Both the position numbers and the translations under genes were made by a program. Below, in pieces: positions 45,215 through 54,830 of a DNA stretch of 59,728 nt. Origin of the DNA: Ligilactobacillus agilis DSM 20509 (GTDB taxonomy: Bacteria; Bacillota; Bacilli; Lactobacillales; Lactobacillaceae); assembly GCF_001436215.1 (NCBI RefSeq), contig NZ_AYYP01000030.1:1-59728 (forward strand), in the 5' to 3' direction. Each line of letters opens with the position of its first letter. Position 1 is the stretch's first letter. A model generated the notes under the pieces. The model had not been told where the DNA came from, did not search any database, and was given only the letters and a program-made list of their open reading frames with translations.

Positions 45215-45245
45215 GTACGTCAAAAAAACCTAGATAGCTAGCTTA
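45215..45245 (-). terminator. Weak terminator after the Fur-family gene
   Basis: On the minus strand CTAG-CTAT-CTAG with flanking AA/TT pairs runs into TTTTTTT. The stem is short, so partial readthrough toward 45177 is possible. Confidence 0.45.
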
Positions 45246-45257
45246 TTCATTAATAAT

Positions 45258-45695
45258 TTACGAATTCTTAGCCTGCTTGTTAGCACAGTCAGCGCACAAG
45301 CCGTGAAGTTCAAAGCGGTGTTCTTCTATTTGACAACCCGGCAACTGACTTTCAAAGACTGTCATTGGGCACATTTGTACCTCCTTGACTAGCCCGCACT
45401 TCCGACAGATGAAATGGTGGTGATGCAAATTACTAAAATCACACTGATACTTGACGCAAGCACCGCTAGCCTTAGTTTTCATTTCAATAATACCAATTTG
45501 AGCAAACTCGCGCATGTTACGGTAGATGGTATTGTGGCTCATTCCCGGGTAAAGCTTGCGTAACTCGGCATCAATCTCGACTACGTCAACGTAATGGTGG
45601 CGACACTTACTATAAAGACATTCAAGCAGACTCTTTCTTTGTTTAGTTACTTTATAGTTGTGGGACTTTAATAAGTACAGGGCTTCATCTAACAT
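45258..45695 (-). CDS. Fur family metalloregulator, probably Zur-like
   Basis: The 145 residues give an N-terminal winged helix (about 1-80, MSHNTIYRNMREF) and a dimerisation domain with HHHHF, then two CxxC pairs (CRKC and CADC) for the structural zinc. MCPM and EEHRFELHG fit Zur or Fur more than PerR. A GTAAT-T-ATTAC box in its own leader, like the Bacillus Zur core, suggests zinc-dependent autoregulation. No zinc transporter is adjacent. The metal is inferred. Confidence 0.8.
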   Translation of the reverse strand: MLDEALYLLKSHNYKVTKQRKSLLECLYSKCRHHYVDVVEIDAELRKLYPGMSHNTIYRNMREFAQIGIIEMKTKASGACVKYQCDFSNLHHHHFICRKCGLVKEVQMCPMTVFESQLPGCQIEEHRFELHGLCADCANKQAKNS

Positions 45696-45712
45696 AAACT
45701 CACCTCTAAATA

Positions 45713-45723
45713 GTAATTATTAC
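45713..45723. promoter_or_regulatory. Zur/Fur-type box in the fur-family leader
   Basis: GTAATTATTAC is a GTAAT-N-ATTAC core, the centre of the Bacillus Zur consensus (TCGTAATNATTACGA). It lies 18 bases before the regulator's ATG and downstream of its TG-extended TAAAAT. Outer bases do not match the full consensus. Confidence 0.45.
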
Positions 45724-45807
45724 CCTTAAAAGATTTTAACATAGACCGTTTCCAATTGCGACCACCTTAATCTTAAGTTAATATTGTAAAAAAAATCACA
45801 TTTCTCA

Positions 45808-45836
45808 TTGACATCTAATCTTAACTTAAGTAAGAT
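45808..45836 (+). promoter_or_regulatory. Promoter of the APC permease at 45874
   Basis: TTGACA (45808-45813) and TAAGAT (45831-45836) are exactly 17 bases apart. The spacer and -10 form an ATCTTA...TAAGAT inverted repeat that could bind a regulator. Confidence 0.65.
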
Positions 45837-45873
45837 AAGTCTATCCTATTAATATATCTAAGGAGGAAAAATC

Positions 45874-47268
45874 ATGGGGATTAGAGAGCGGATTTTTCAA
45901 AAAGAAAGTTTATCACGCTATCTCGACAAAGATAAAAAATTAGTCAAAACCCTTAACGCCCGCGACTTGATTGGGATGGGAATTGGGGCCGTTATCGGGA
46001 CGGGGATCTTTATCCTGCCCGGGACAGTAGCCGCCGTCCATAGTGGGCCAGCCATCATGCTCTCCTTTGTCTTGGCAGCTTTAGTCTGTTCTACCGTAGC
46101 GATGTGTTACGCTGAATTTTCATCTGCCTTGCCAATTGCTGGGAGTGCTTATTCATTTGGAAATATCATTTTCGGTGAAGTTGTCGGCTGGTTTTTAGGT
46201 TGGGCTTTAATTTTGGAATATATGTTAGCCGTGGCGGCTGTATCTACTAGTTGGGCCGCCTATTTCAACTCACTGTTAGCAGGCTTTGGCATTCACATGC
46301 CTAAAGCATTAACAGCCAACTTTGATCCAACTCATGGAACCTACGTTAACCTTGTTGCTATTTTAATCATTTTGTTTATTGCCTTTATTTCCAGCCGCGG
46401 GGTTAGTTCGTCCATTAGGCTTAACAATATCATGGTTTTAGTTAAGATTGCGGTCATCGTCCTCTTCTTACTAGTCGGGGTCTTTTACGTTAAGCCAGCC
46501 AACTGGTCACCATTTATGCCTTTCGGTGCTAGCGGGATTTTCAAGGGGGCTTCCTTAGTCTTCTTTGCCTACCTTGGTTTTGACGTAGTTGCCGCTTCTG
46601 CTGCCGAAGTTAAGGAACCTAAGAAAAACATGCCCCGCGGGATTTTAGGAACCCTAATTATTTGTACCGTCCTTTATATCCTGGTGTCCATGGTCTTAAC
46701 CGGAATGGTATCTTACACTAAGCTAGATGTCGGTGATCCTGTTGCCTTTGCCTTAAACGTAGTTAACCAAAACTGGGTGGCTGGTATCATTTCCTTAGGG
46801 GCTTTAGCCGGGATGTTTACCATGATGTTTTCCATGATTTTTTCATCATCCCGTTTAATCTACTCAATTGGACGCGATGGCTTGTTACCTAAGTTCTTAG
46901 GGCAAGTTAATGAAAAAACTCATACCCCTGAACACAGTATGACGGTGGTCGTCATCATCGTGGCTTTGATGGGGGGCTTTGTTTCCCTAACACAGTTAAT
47001 CAACCTGGTTAACATTGGGACTTTAATCGCCTTCACCTTCGTTTCATTAGGGGTCATTCCTTTAAGAAAGCGGACTGACATCCCTAACGAGGGTGGTTAC
47101 AAGGTACCATTTTATCCAGTTTTGCCTTTGATTTCCGTGTTCTTATGCCTCTTCATGTTAAACCAACTTTCACTAGAAACATGGATTGCTTCCCTTATCT
47201 GGTTTGCAATCGGGGCGGTAATTTACTTTACTTACGGAATTAAACACAGTCTCTTAAATAAAGACTAA
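45874..47268 (+). CDS. APC family amino acid permease (cationic amino acid transporter-like)
   Basis: The 464-residue permease has 12 hydrophobic segments and the helix-1 motif GAVIGTGIFILPG. FFAYLGFDVVAASAAEVKEPKKNMP is the conserved helix-6 and following loop of the CAT-like (YfnA-type) branch. Specificity remains open. AAGGAGG precedes the ATG. It is divergent from the Fur-family gene. Confidence 0.87.
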   Translation: MGIRERIFQKESLSRYLDKDKKLVKTLNARDLIGMGIGAVIGTGIFILPGTVAAVHSGPAIMLSFVLAALVCSTVAMCYAEFSSALPIAGSAYSFGNIIFGEVVGWFLGWALILEYMLAVAAVSTSWAAYFNSLLAGFGIHMPKALTANFDPTHGTYVNLVAILIILFIAFISSRGVSSSIRLNNIMVLVKIAVIVLFLLVGVFYVKPANWSPFMPFGASGIFKGASLVFFAYLGFDVVAASAAEVKEPKKNMPRGILGTLIICTVLYILVSMVLTGMVSYTKLDVGDPVAFALNVVNQNWVAGIISLGALAGMFTMMFSMIFSSSRLIYSIGRDGLLPKFLGQVNEKTHTPEHSMTVVVIIVALMGGFVSLTQLINLVNIGTLIAFTFVSLGVIPLRKRTDIPNEGGYKVPFYPVLPLISVFLCLFMLNQLSLETWIASLIWFAIGAVIYFTYGIKHSLLNKD

Positions 47269-47308
47269 AAAATAACGACTTTCCCACTTACGAGAAAGTT
47301 GTTATTTT
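47266..47308. terminator. Bidirectional terminator
   Basis: AAAAAATAACGACTTTC pairs with GAAAGTTGTTATTTTTT between convergent genes. Confidence 0.85.
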
Positions 47309-48484
47309 TTAGTTAGCTTCCAATTTACGTTGGCGGTTAATTGCCCCTTTAAGCATAAAGGGTGCAATCACCGTCGTTAAGATAATTACGATAATCACGC
47401 CTGAATAGTATTTGCTACTCAAAAGGTGGGCCTCATAACCGACTTGAGCGATAATTAATGCCATTTCTCCGCGCGAAACCATCCCCGAGCCGATAATATT
47501 TCCGGATGAAAAGTCCATCCCGAGTAACTTTGCACCTAACCCACAACCGACCCACTTGGTTAGTAAGGCCAAAATGGTTAGGCCGATGATAAAGACTAAA
47601 TCATCAAAGAAGCCTTTAAAGGTCATATTTAAGCCGATGCTAATAAAGAAGACGGGAATAAAGACCGCATAACCAATCGGCTCAATGTTTTCATCAATCT
47701 TGTTTTTAGCTGGGGTTTGGGCAACAGCCACCCCCGCAAAGAAGGAACCGACAATTCCACTTAAACCAACCATTTCTGCTAAGTAGGCCATGCCTAAGCA
47801 GATTACCAATGAAACCAAAATGACAGCAGAGGGGATAGTCATCTTCTCGGCCACCTTAATCAAGAGGGGCGCAATCCACTTGAAGAGTAGGTAAATTACC
47901 CCAAAGAAGAGCACTTGGTAGATTAACCCCGCCCAAAGATTGGTTTGAACGTGGCCCCCTTCAGCTTGAGCCACATCGCTGAAGACACTGACTAAAGCAC
48001 CTAGGATAAGCACGGCTAAAATATCGTCGATTACCGCCGCCCCCAGGATAGTTGTTCCTTCTTTCGAGTCCAACTTGTGAAGCTCCTTAAGCACTTCGAC
48101 CGAGATGCTAACGGAAGTCGCCGCAAAGGTTACACCTAAAAAGATAGCCTCTTCGTTGTTAAAGTCAAACAAGCGCCCGAAACCATAAACTAAGATTACC
48201 GGAACAATCACGCCCATCACGGCTACCGACGTCGCGGGTTTAACATATTTTTTCAATAAACCGAGGTCACTTTCCAACCCCGCCATAAACATTAAGATAA
48301 TTACCCCAATCTCTGCAAAAATTTCTACAAAATCATTGGTTTTGATTAAGCCTAAGACAGCTGGACCTAAGATAATCCCGACTAATAATTGTCCAATGAC
48401 GGCGGGGATCCCAAACCTACGACAGAGCTGGCCGGCTAATGCTGTCGTAATTAAAATTAAACTTAGGGTCCCTAAATATGCCAT
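47309..48484 (-). CDS. CPA2 family monovalent cation:proton antiporter
   Basis: This 391-residue membrane protein has about 12 hydrophobic segments and the paired-aspartate ion-binding motif VIDDI near residue 150, characteristic of NapA/KefB-type CPA2 exchangers. It lacks the C-terminal TrkA-N nucleotide-binding domain of Kef channels, so it is nearer to NapA. It probably exchanges Na+ or K+ for H+. Confidence 0.9.
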   Translation of the reverse strand: MAYLGTLSLILITTALAGQLCRRFGIPAVIGQLLVGIILGPAVLGLIKTNDFVEIFAEIGVIILMFMAGLESDLGLLKKYVKPATSVAVMGVIVPVILVYGFGRLFDFNNEEAIFLGVTFAATSVSISVEVLKELHKLDSKEGTTILGAAVIDDILAVLILGALVSVFSDVAQAEGGHVQTNLWAGLIYQVLFFGVIYLLFKWIAPLLIKVAEKMTIPSAVILVSLVICLGMAYLAEMVGLSGIVGSFFAGVAVAQTPAKNKIDENIEPIGYAVFIPVFFISIGLNMTFKGFFDDLVFIIGLTILALLTKWVGCGLGAKLLGMDFSSGNIIGSGMVSRGEMALIIAQVGYEAHLLSSKYYSGVIIVIILTTVIAPFMLKGAINRQRKLEAN

Positions 48485-48546
48485 ATTTCCTTCATCCTTC
48501 CTTTCAATTTACATACATAAAAAAACTTTCCCTTTAATTATACAAA

Positions 48547-48582
48547 AAAGCCCTAGCCTAGGCCAATTTTTTGCCACCTAGG
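48547..48582 (-). terminator. Hairpin upstream of the antiporter, second terminator of the orphan oppA
   Basis: AGCCTAGG and CCTAGGCT pair across a 14-base loop, then CTTTTTT and directly TATAAT in the minus direction. It can end orphan oppA transcription while the following TATAAT starts the antiporter mRNA. Confidence 0.55.
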
Positions 48583-48672
48583 CTCTAACCGTCCTTCTTC
48601 ATATTTAATATACGCAAAGAAAGTGGCAATTAATTTCAGCTTTAGAAAAATTTAATAATTAACTTCTGCTAC

Positions 48673-48718
48673 TAAAAAAGAAGTCAAGCTCCTAATAAGT
48701 AGCTTAACTTCTCGATTA
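48673..48718 (-). terminator. Terminator of the orphan oppA
   Basis: GAAGTtAAGCT pairs with AGCTTgACTTC on the minus strand and TTTTTT follows, immediately after the stop at 48726. Confidence 0.8.
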
Positions 48719-48725
48719 TAACTTA

Positions 48726-50345
48726 TTACTTGATGGTTACGTCACGATAGAAGAGCATCGTCCCGTATGGTGAGATATTTAATCCATGAACCTTGTCTTT
48801 CAATAGGTAAGCCATTGCCCCTTGGTAAACCGGTGCGGTAAAGGCATCGTCTTTAATTAACTGCTTTTCAGCCTTGATTAACGTTGCCCACCGTTTGTTA
48901 GTATCGGTCGCATAGGTTGTGGCCGCTTGGTTCAACAAGTTTCTGTAGTTGGCATTGTGGTAATCATCATCCAAGTGGTATTGACCCCCGTCGCTGATGA
49001 AGTTAACTGGGTCGGCGTAATCCGGTTGCCAAGTTCCGTAGACAATATCGAAGTCATAGTTAGTTGTGGCCTGTAAGCGGGACTTAAGCGGAATAGATCT
49101 AACCGTCACTGTTAAACCTTTGAGGTTAGCCTCCAACTGGCTTTGGAGGTATTCGCCGACTTGCTTAGACTCAGTCGTATCTGAGGTTAAAATTTCAACG
49201 CTTAACTTATCCTTACCCAGTTCCTTTTTAGCTAAGGCCCACTGCTTGCGCGCCGCCTTTAGATTGTAGGTTAACATGTCACCGGCATCTTTGCGGTAAT
49301 CCGTGTCCGTTTGGCTATTAAAGGCAAAGTTAGCTGGCACAATTCCGTTTAATGGTGAACCAGCGTGAAGCACCTTTTTCACCAATAACTGCTTATCGTA
49401 AGCCTGTGCAATCGCCTTTCTAAAGTGAACGTTGGCGGTATCTGGCCGGTGAACATTAAAGGCCATGTAACCAATTAAAGGAATACTCTTAGTGTGATAA
49501 CCCGGGGTGCTCTTGTATTGTCTAATATAATCAGTGCTTAAAGCGGTGTAGTCGAGCTTACCGGTTTGGTAAAGCTTGGCTGCCGTTGAAGTATCTTTAA
49601 CCACTTGCACGTTAACTTGCTTCAAGCTAACCGCCTTTTTATCCCAGTAATCCTTATTCTTGACATAATTCCACTTGAGGTTTGTTCCCGTCCAGTTCTT
49701 TACGACAAAGGGACCATTAAAGACGGTCTTAGCCGCGCTAGTTCCGTAAGCAGAACCGGTTTTTTCAACAAATTTTTGGTCTTGCGGATAAAATGGCGCC
49801 CCGGTTAGTAATTCTGGTAAATATGAGATAGGAGCTTCTAATTGAACTTCCAGTTGGTACTTGCTAAGTGCCTTAACCCCCAATTGGTCAACCGGTAACT
49901 CACCAGTAGCTGTTTTCAAGCCATTTTTAATTGGTAAAAAGCGTTGGGAGTTAGGGGAAGCTTGCTTAGGATCAACCATGTTGCGCCAAGCGTAAACATA
50001 GTCGCTAGCCACAACCGGATCACCATTAGACCACTTGGCATCTTTTCTTAAAGTAAATGTATAAGTTTTCTTATCTGCACTAACCTTGACACTTTGGGCC
50101 CCGGCTAAGACTGGCTTACTCTTAGTGTTGAAGCGATACAAACCTTCAAAGGTATTTTGTAAGGCTTCTAGACTAGAAGTATCGCTATACTTCACGGTGT
50201 TTAACGTAGCCATTTCCGCCGTGGTCGCAACGTTTAATTCTTGCTTATTACTAGCCTGTTGGCTTTTTGTCTGACCGCAAGCGGCCAAAAAAAGTGTCCC
50301 CACTAAAGCCGTACTAACTAAGGCTAGCCACCCTTTCTTAATCAT
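48726..50345 (-). CDS. Orphan peptide-binding lipoprotein (OppA-like)
   Basis: This 539-residue family 5 binding protein is a paralogue of the OppA at 35409, with matching segments such as KDYWDKKAV and FTLRKDAKWSNGD. The signal peptide ends in lipobox LAAC (Cys about 23). No permease or ATPase is adjacent, so it probably serves the OppBCDF channel with a different peptide range. It is divergent from pepX. Confidence 0.92.
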   Translation of the reverse strand: MIKKGWLALVSTALVGTLFLAACGQTKSQQASNKQELNVATTAEMATLNTVKYSDTSSLEALQNTFEGLYRFNTKSKPVLAGAQSVKVSADKKTYTFTLRKDAKWSNGDPVVASDYVYAWRNMVDPKQASPNSQRFLPIKNGLKTATGELPVDQLGVKALSKYQLEVQLEAPISYLPELLTGAPFYPQDQKFVEKTGSAYGTSAAKTVFNGPFVVKNWTGTNLKWNYVKNKDYWDKKAVSLKQVNVQVVKDTSTAAKLYQTGKLDYTALSTDYIRQYKSTPGYHTKSIPLIGYMAFNVHRPDTANVHFRKAIAQAYDKQLLVKKVLHAGSPLNGIVPANFAFNSQTDTDYRKDAGDMLTYNLKAARKQWALAKKELGKDKLSVEILTSDTTESKQVGEYLQSQLEANLKGLTVTVRSIPLKSRLQATTNYDFDIVYGTWQPDYADPVNFISDGGQYHLDDDYHNANYRNLLNQAATTYATDTNKRWATLIKAEKQLIKDDAFTAPVYQGAMAYLLKDKVHGLNISPYGTMLFYRDVTIK

Positions 50346-50496
50346 AACATTAACCCCTCTCTTATCTTTGCTAAATTTACCTACTAATTGTAAGTTATTT
50401 TTTCTGAAATTGCACGCAATAACCCTCGTCTACCCCAAGAAATTTTTTAGTTGTAAGTGGTATAATAATGCTAATTAATCTTACGGAGGGTTGTTT

Positions 50497-52923
50497 ATGC
50501 GTTTTAATCAATTTGGAAAAGTAACCGTTTCTTACCCCCAAGCTTTAAAAGAGCTTCAAACTATTCGCTTTTTAACTGGGGTAGAGCTTAATAAAATTAC
50601 CCCTAATGCCTTATGGCTCCACTTCTTGGCCCAAGCATCGCCCTTAGCCCACAGTCAAAGCGCGAAGAAGGCCCGGCTTAATAGTCTGTTAGCTAACGAA
50701 TACCAAACGGTCCTAGAATATACCACCACTAATACCGTTAACGCCGCAAGTTTCTACGCGGTGGCCTTACAATTGCTAGGCTTTGAAGTCGACGAAGACT
50801 TTGACTTAGCGGACGTTTTTACAGCTTTAAAACGGCTAAACCTCGCTTACCACCCTACTATTAATAGCAAGGAAGACTTGCTACTGGCTTGGTATGATTT
50901 GCTAGAAACCGTTGGTAAAAATGGGCGTACCCTCTTAGATAACCTGGCTAGTGCCGGCTACTTCACCTCGTTTTATGAATTAGCTGCCACACAAAAGCCC
51001 CTCTTTTTCAACGGCAAATCCCTGCCGATTTTTGATACCAGTAAGCTCATTTCCGAAGTTGTTTACGTCGAATCGGACCTCGACAGTGACCATGACGGCC
51101 GCGCAGACTTGCTTAAAGTTGAAATCATTCGGCCACTAGATACTAACAACGGTTTGAAGGTGCCCGCTTTATACACAGCTAGTCCCTATAACCAGGGAAC
51201 TAACGATCAGCTTGGTAAAAAGCTAACCCATAAGGTCGACGTTAAGCTAGCTACCAAGTCGGTCACAAACACTAGCTACGAAGAGATTGCCTACCATGCT
51301 CCTAAAGTTGGGCCAATCGAAAAAAGACCGGTTGCTGGCCACGCCCAATTTGCAGAGGAAAGCTTGGAGCGTGAGCTATCATACACATTTAATGATTACA
51401 TGCTCGCTCGGGGCTTCGCTGCCGTTTACGCCGCCGGAATTGGTACTAAGGACTCAGATGGCCTAAGAACCTGCGGGTCTCCGGCAGAAACAGCCTCAAC
51501 GGTTGCAGTTATCGAGTGGCTCGCCGGAAGTCGTAAGGCCTTTACTAATAAAACCGATAATATCGAAATTAAAGCCTGGTGGTGTAATGGCGCGGTAGCA
51601 ATGACCGGTAAATCCTACTTGGGAACACTTGCAACTGCAGCAGCTACTAGCGGGACCCCTGGACTTAAGACCATCATTTCCGAAGCCGCTATTTCCAACT
51701 GGTATGACTACTACCGGGATGGTGGGCTAGTAGTCGCTCCCGGGGGCTTTCCTGGCGAAGATGCCGACGTTTTAATTGCCGAATGTTTTAGCCGGAAAAA
51801 AGAGGCAGCCGATTACCTGCAAATCAAGGCCAAATTTGAAGCTGACCTCAAGCAGGTAACAACCGACCAAGACCGGACCTCGGGAAACTATAACCGCTTT
51901 TGGGATGCCCGTAATTACCTCAAGGATTTGCACAATATTAAGTGCGGCATCGTCATGGTTCACGGTCTAAATGACTGGAACGTTAAGCTCAGAAACGTCT
52001 TTAACCTCTACAAACAAACTGAAAACCTCAAGCTCAAGCGCAAACTCATCTTACACCAGGGCCAACACATTTATATCAATAATTTCCAATCTTTGGATTT
52101 CTCAGATATGATGAACCTGTGGTTGAGCCATAAACTCTACGGCCTGGATAACCAGGCTCCAGAAATCTTGCCAGATGTTTTAGTGCAAGATAATACGTTA
52201 GAAGGAACTTGGCATCAATTTGCTGATTGGGATGGCGCTGAAACCGAGCTTCATAGCTTGCACTTTGATCAGCATCAACTAGTCGCTAAGCCTAATCCGG
52301 CCGCTGGCCCGGCTAGTTTTACTGACCACCTACCAGCCGAGGCTTTCAAGCGCTACAGTCAAAATTACCACCAATGGCAAGCCGACCTCCTAGCTAGGAA
52401 GGCCCCGCTAACAACTAGCTCCCTTCTATTCGAGAGTCAACCGTTAACTACCGCTATTTACCTACAAGGGACTCCCCGCTTAAAACTTAGGGTCGCAGCT
52501 AGCCAAGACCACGGGTTATTAAGCTTTATGCTCGTCGACTACGGTCAAGCTAAACGTTTAGGCAAGACCCCGGACCTCCTTTTAAGCAAGGGCTTAAATG
52601 CCGGCTATCGTTTCCGGGAAGATAACCTGGTTGAATTTAAGTTAAAAAAGGCTAGCCCTTACCAACTGATTACCAAGGGCCACATCAACCTCCAAAACCG
52701 GACCAGCCTTTGGCAAAATGATGAACTGAAGCCTGATACCTTCTACGATTTGAATGTGGTCTTGCAGCCAATGTTTTATAAACTACCAGCCGGCCATAAA
52801 CTAGGCTTAATTGTTTACAGTAGCGACATGGAAATGACTGTCCACGCTAACGAAGAGCTTAATTACAGCTTAGACTTAGCCGCTTGTCGTTTAGATTTTG
52901 ATGCCAGCAGGATTGCTGACTAA
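50497..52923 (+). CDS. pepX: X-prolyl dipeptidyl aminopeptidase
   Basis: This cytoplasmic serine peptidase cuts X-Pro dipeptides from the N-terminus of peptides. The 808 residues include an N-terminal helical domain, an alpha/beta hydrolase core with nucleophile Ser in GKSYLG (about 375), Asp in HGLNDWN and His in HQGQHIY, and a beta-rich C-terminal domain. I use the ATG at 50497, seven bases after GGAGGG; a TTG six bases earlier is nearer the site. A TG-extended TATAAT lies at 50461. Confidence 0.96.
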   Translation: MRFNQFGKVTVSYPQALKELQTIRFLTGVELNKITPNALWLHFLAQASPLAHSQSAKKARLNSLLANEYQTVLEYTTTNTVNAASFYAVALQLLGFEVDEDFDLADVFTALKRLNLAYHPTINSKEDLLLAWYDLLETVGKNGRTLLDNLASAGYFTSFYELAATQKPLFFNGKSLPIFDTSKLISEVVYVESDLDSDHDGRADLLKVEIIRPLDTNNGLKVPALYTASPYNQGTNDQLGKKLTHKVDVKLATKSVTNTSYEEIAYHAPKVGPIEKRPVAGHAQFAEESLERELSYTFNDYMLARGFAAVYAAGIGTKDSDGLRTCGSPAETASTVAVIEWLAGSRKAFTNKTDNIEIKAWWCNGAVAMTGKSYLGTLATAAATSGTPGLKTIISEAAISNWYDYYRDGGLVVAPGGFPGEDADVLIAECFSRKKEAADYLQIKAKFEADLKQVTTDQDRTSGNYNRFWDARNYLKDLHNIKCGIVMVHGLNDWNVKLRNVFNLYKQTENLKLKRKLILHQGQHIYINNFQSLDFSDMMNLWLSHKLYGLDNQAPEILPDVLVQDNTLEGTWHQFADWDGAETELHSLHFDQHQLVAKPNPAAGPASFTDHLPAEAFKRYSQNYHQWQADLLARKAPLTTSSLLFESQPLTTAIYLQGTPRLKLRVAASQDHGLLSFMLVDYGQAKRLGKTPDLLLSKGLNAGYRFREDNLVEFKLKKASPYQLITKGHINLQNRTSLWQNDELKPDTFYDLNVVLQPMFYKLPAGHKLGLIVYSSDMEMTVHANEELNYSLDLAACRLDFDASRIAD

Positions 52924-52927
52924 CTAA

Positions 52928-52976
52928 AAATGGTCGAAGATAACGTTTTAAGTAACGCTATCTTCGACCATTTTTA
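52928..52976. terminator. Terminator after pepX
   Basis: AAAAATGGTCGAAGATA pairs with TATCTTCGACCATTTTT, with an inner GCG/CGT-type loop region. Confidence 0.85.
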
Positions 52977-52984
52977 ATCTGCAC

Positions 52985-53022
52985 CAAACTCTGGGTGCGA
53001 GTGCTTTCGCGCCTGGAGTTTG
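52985..53022 (+). other. Imperfect palindrome forming a plus-strand RNA hairpin
   Basis: CAAACTCTGGGTGCG (52985-52999) and CGCGCCTGGAGTTTG (53008-53022) pair fully over a short loop if three G-U pairs are allowed in plus-strand RNA. Those pairs become mismatches in the minus strand. It is after the pepX terminator and before the cysK 3' end. It may be a repeat element, a 3' processing site or an orphan RNA. I see only one copy in the window. Confidence 0.45.
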
Positions 53023-53045
53023 AGACAGAATCTATAAGTCATGTA

Positions 53046-53975
53046 TTAGCCTTCATAGCCTGCAAATAGGTCGGTTGAAAGGTAACGGTCACCACCATCG
53101 GGAGCAAGCGTTACAACCTTCTTACCCTTACCTAACTTCTTCGCCACTTCAATGGCCCCATAAATATTGGCACCGGCAGAAATTCCTGGTAAGAACCCTT
53201 CCTTGTAGGCAACTTGACGGGCCATGTTAATGGCATCGTCACTAGCCACTTCAAGGACGTCATCGTAGATTTCTCTGTCTAAAACTTCTGGGATAAAGCC
53301 AGCAGAAATCCCTTGAATCTTGTGCTTACCACCCTTACCTTCTTTTAGGAGGGGGGATTCAGCTGGTTCCAGGGCATAAACTTGAATATTCTTGTCGGCT
53401 ACCTTTAAGGCGTGCCCTACCCCGGTCAAGGTTCCCCCAGTTCCAACCCCTGCTACAAAGGCGTCTAACTTACCGTCAAAGGCTGCTAAAATCTCTTGAC
53501 CAGTTGTTTCTTCATGGACAGTCGGGTTAGCTGGATTTTCAAACTGCATGGGCATAAAGTAGCCATTATCTTTAGCCAACTGGCTAGCCTTAGCAATTGA
53601 CCCCTTCATTCCATCAGCTCCTGGAGTCAAGATTAGCTTGGCCCCGTAGCCTTGCATTAACTTCCGCCGTTCCAAGCTCATGGTTTCTGGCATCACAATA
53701 ATTACTTGGTAGCCCTTAGCTGCCCCAACTGCAGCTAACCCAATCCCAGTGTTACCTGAGGTTGGTTCGATAATCGTGCCACCAGGAGTCAACTTACCAG
53801 CCTTTTCAGCATCTTCAATCATTGCCAAAGCAATCCGATCCTTAACGGAACCAGCCGGATTGAAGAATTCTAACTTAACGTAGACATCAGCCGCATCTTC
53901 AGGGACTAAGTTATTTAATTTTACAATCGGAGTGTGTCCAATTAATTCTGTTACTGAATCATAGATTTTATCCAT
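53046..53975 (-). CDS. cysK: Cysteine synthase (O-acetylserine sulfhydrylase)
   Basis: This PLP enzyme makes cysteine from O-acetylserine and sulfide. The 309 residues have the PLP lysine in AGSVKDRIA (about 43), the substrate-anchor TSGNTG and the phosphate-binding GTGGT loop. The ATG at 53975 follows AGAAGG. The upstream MetA-like gene ends 21 bases before that start and may make the acyl-amino-acid substrate. Related lactobacillar enzymes can also desulfurate cysteine. Confidence 0.93.
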   Translation of the reverse strand: MDKIYDSVTELIGHTPIVKLNNLVPEDAADVYVKLEFFNPAGSVKDRIALAMIEDAEKAGKLTPGGTIIEPTSGNTGIGLAAVGAAKGYQVIIVMPETMSLERRKLMQGYGAKLILTPGADGMKGSIAKASQLAKDNGYFMPMQFENPANPTVHEETTGQEILAAFDGKLDAFVAGVGTGGTLTGVGHALKVADKNIQVYALEPAESPLLKEGKGGKHKIQGISAGFIPEVLDREIYDDVLEVASDDAINMARQVAYKEGFLPGISAGANIYGAIEVAKKLGKGKKVVTLAPDGGDRYLSTDLFAGYEG

Positions 53976-53996
53976 AGTATAGCCTTCTTTCACTTT

Positions 53997-54830
53997 TTAC
54001 TTATTCGTTACACTTACTCTAACATGCCGCGCCACTAATTGAAGCCAGTTGGCGAAAAAGGCTTGCTGCGCTTCTTGCCACTTAAACAAGGGCCCTTGCA
54101 TGCTTGCGGGCTGTGCGAAGTAATTTTGCGGCCGGGCCAAGGTTTGGGCCTGGTCTGGATAAGCCGCTAGCTCCCGCTGATACTCTTTTAGTAAGGCGTC
54201 ACCTTCATATTCAAGGTGGGAGAAAAGATACGCCTGTAGGCCATCCCTACTCTCCATTGCAAAAAGCTCGTCTTTTGCCGTCGTTGCAAGCAACCTTAAC
54301 TCAGGGGTTTGCTTAATCTGAGCTAGACTTAATTCCGCATAGCGCGCATGTGGTGCCAAAAAGCCAGGAGTTAATCCGGCAAGCAAAGGCGAGTCATTAA
54401 CGATGACTTGGGGATAGATTCCAAATAGCTTTTGGGCTAGGAGGTGCTTTTCTATTCCATAAAAGTAGTTGGCAGCCGCCATCGCCCCGAAGCAAACATA
54501 CAGCTGACAAATCTGCTTAGCTTCTAAAAAAGCGAACAGCTCATGTAACTCAGCCATATAGGTTACTTCACTAAAAGCTATTTTTTCAATCGGAGCCCCA
54601 GTCACAATGAAAGCATCTAACTTGGCAACTTCCTCCAATTCTAGCGGGGCCGCCATTGCGCTTACTTCCGACGGAACCGGCCTACCTTGATAGTGATCCT
54701 TAGGATAGAAATACTTTAATTCCACCGGCATTTGCGCCCTGGTTAGCACGTAGTCAAACCTCTTTTTGGTATCAACCTTATCGTGCATAATATTAAGAAT
54801 TCCAATTTTAAGTGGACTACTGCTTGCCAT
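53997..54830 (-). CDS. MetA-family homoserine/serine O-acetyltransferase
   Basis: This MetA/HTS-family enzyme acylates the hydroxyl of homoserine or serine. The 277 residues carry the catalytic Cys in VCFGAMAA, His in APHARY and Glu in HLEYE. In TGAPIE the residue after the motif is Glu; in characterised members Glu here favours acetyl-CoA and Gly favours succinyl-CoA, so an acetyltransferase is likelier. It forms an operon with cysK, which suggests O-acetylserine as product, an inference. It is shorter than the usual roughly 300 residues. Confidence 0.82.
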   Translation of the reverse strand: MASSSPLKIGILNIMHDKVDTKKRFDYVLTRAQMPVELKYFYPKDHYQGRPVPSEVSAMAAPLELEEVAKLDAFIVTGAPIEKIAFSEVTYMAELHELFAFLEAKQICQLYVCFGAMAAANYFYGIEKHLLAQKLFGIYPQVIVNDSPLLAGLTPGFLAPHARYAELSLAQIKQTPELRLLATTAKDELFAMESRDGLQAYLFSHLEYEGDALLKEYQRELAAYPDQAQTLARPQNYFAQPASMQGPLFKWQEAQQAFFANWLQLVARHVRVSVTNK

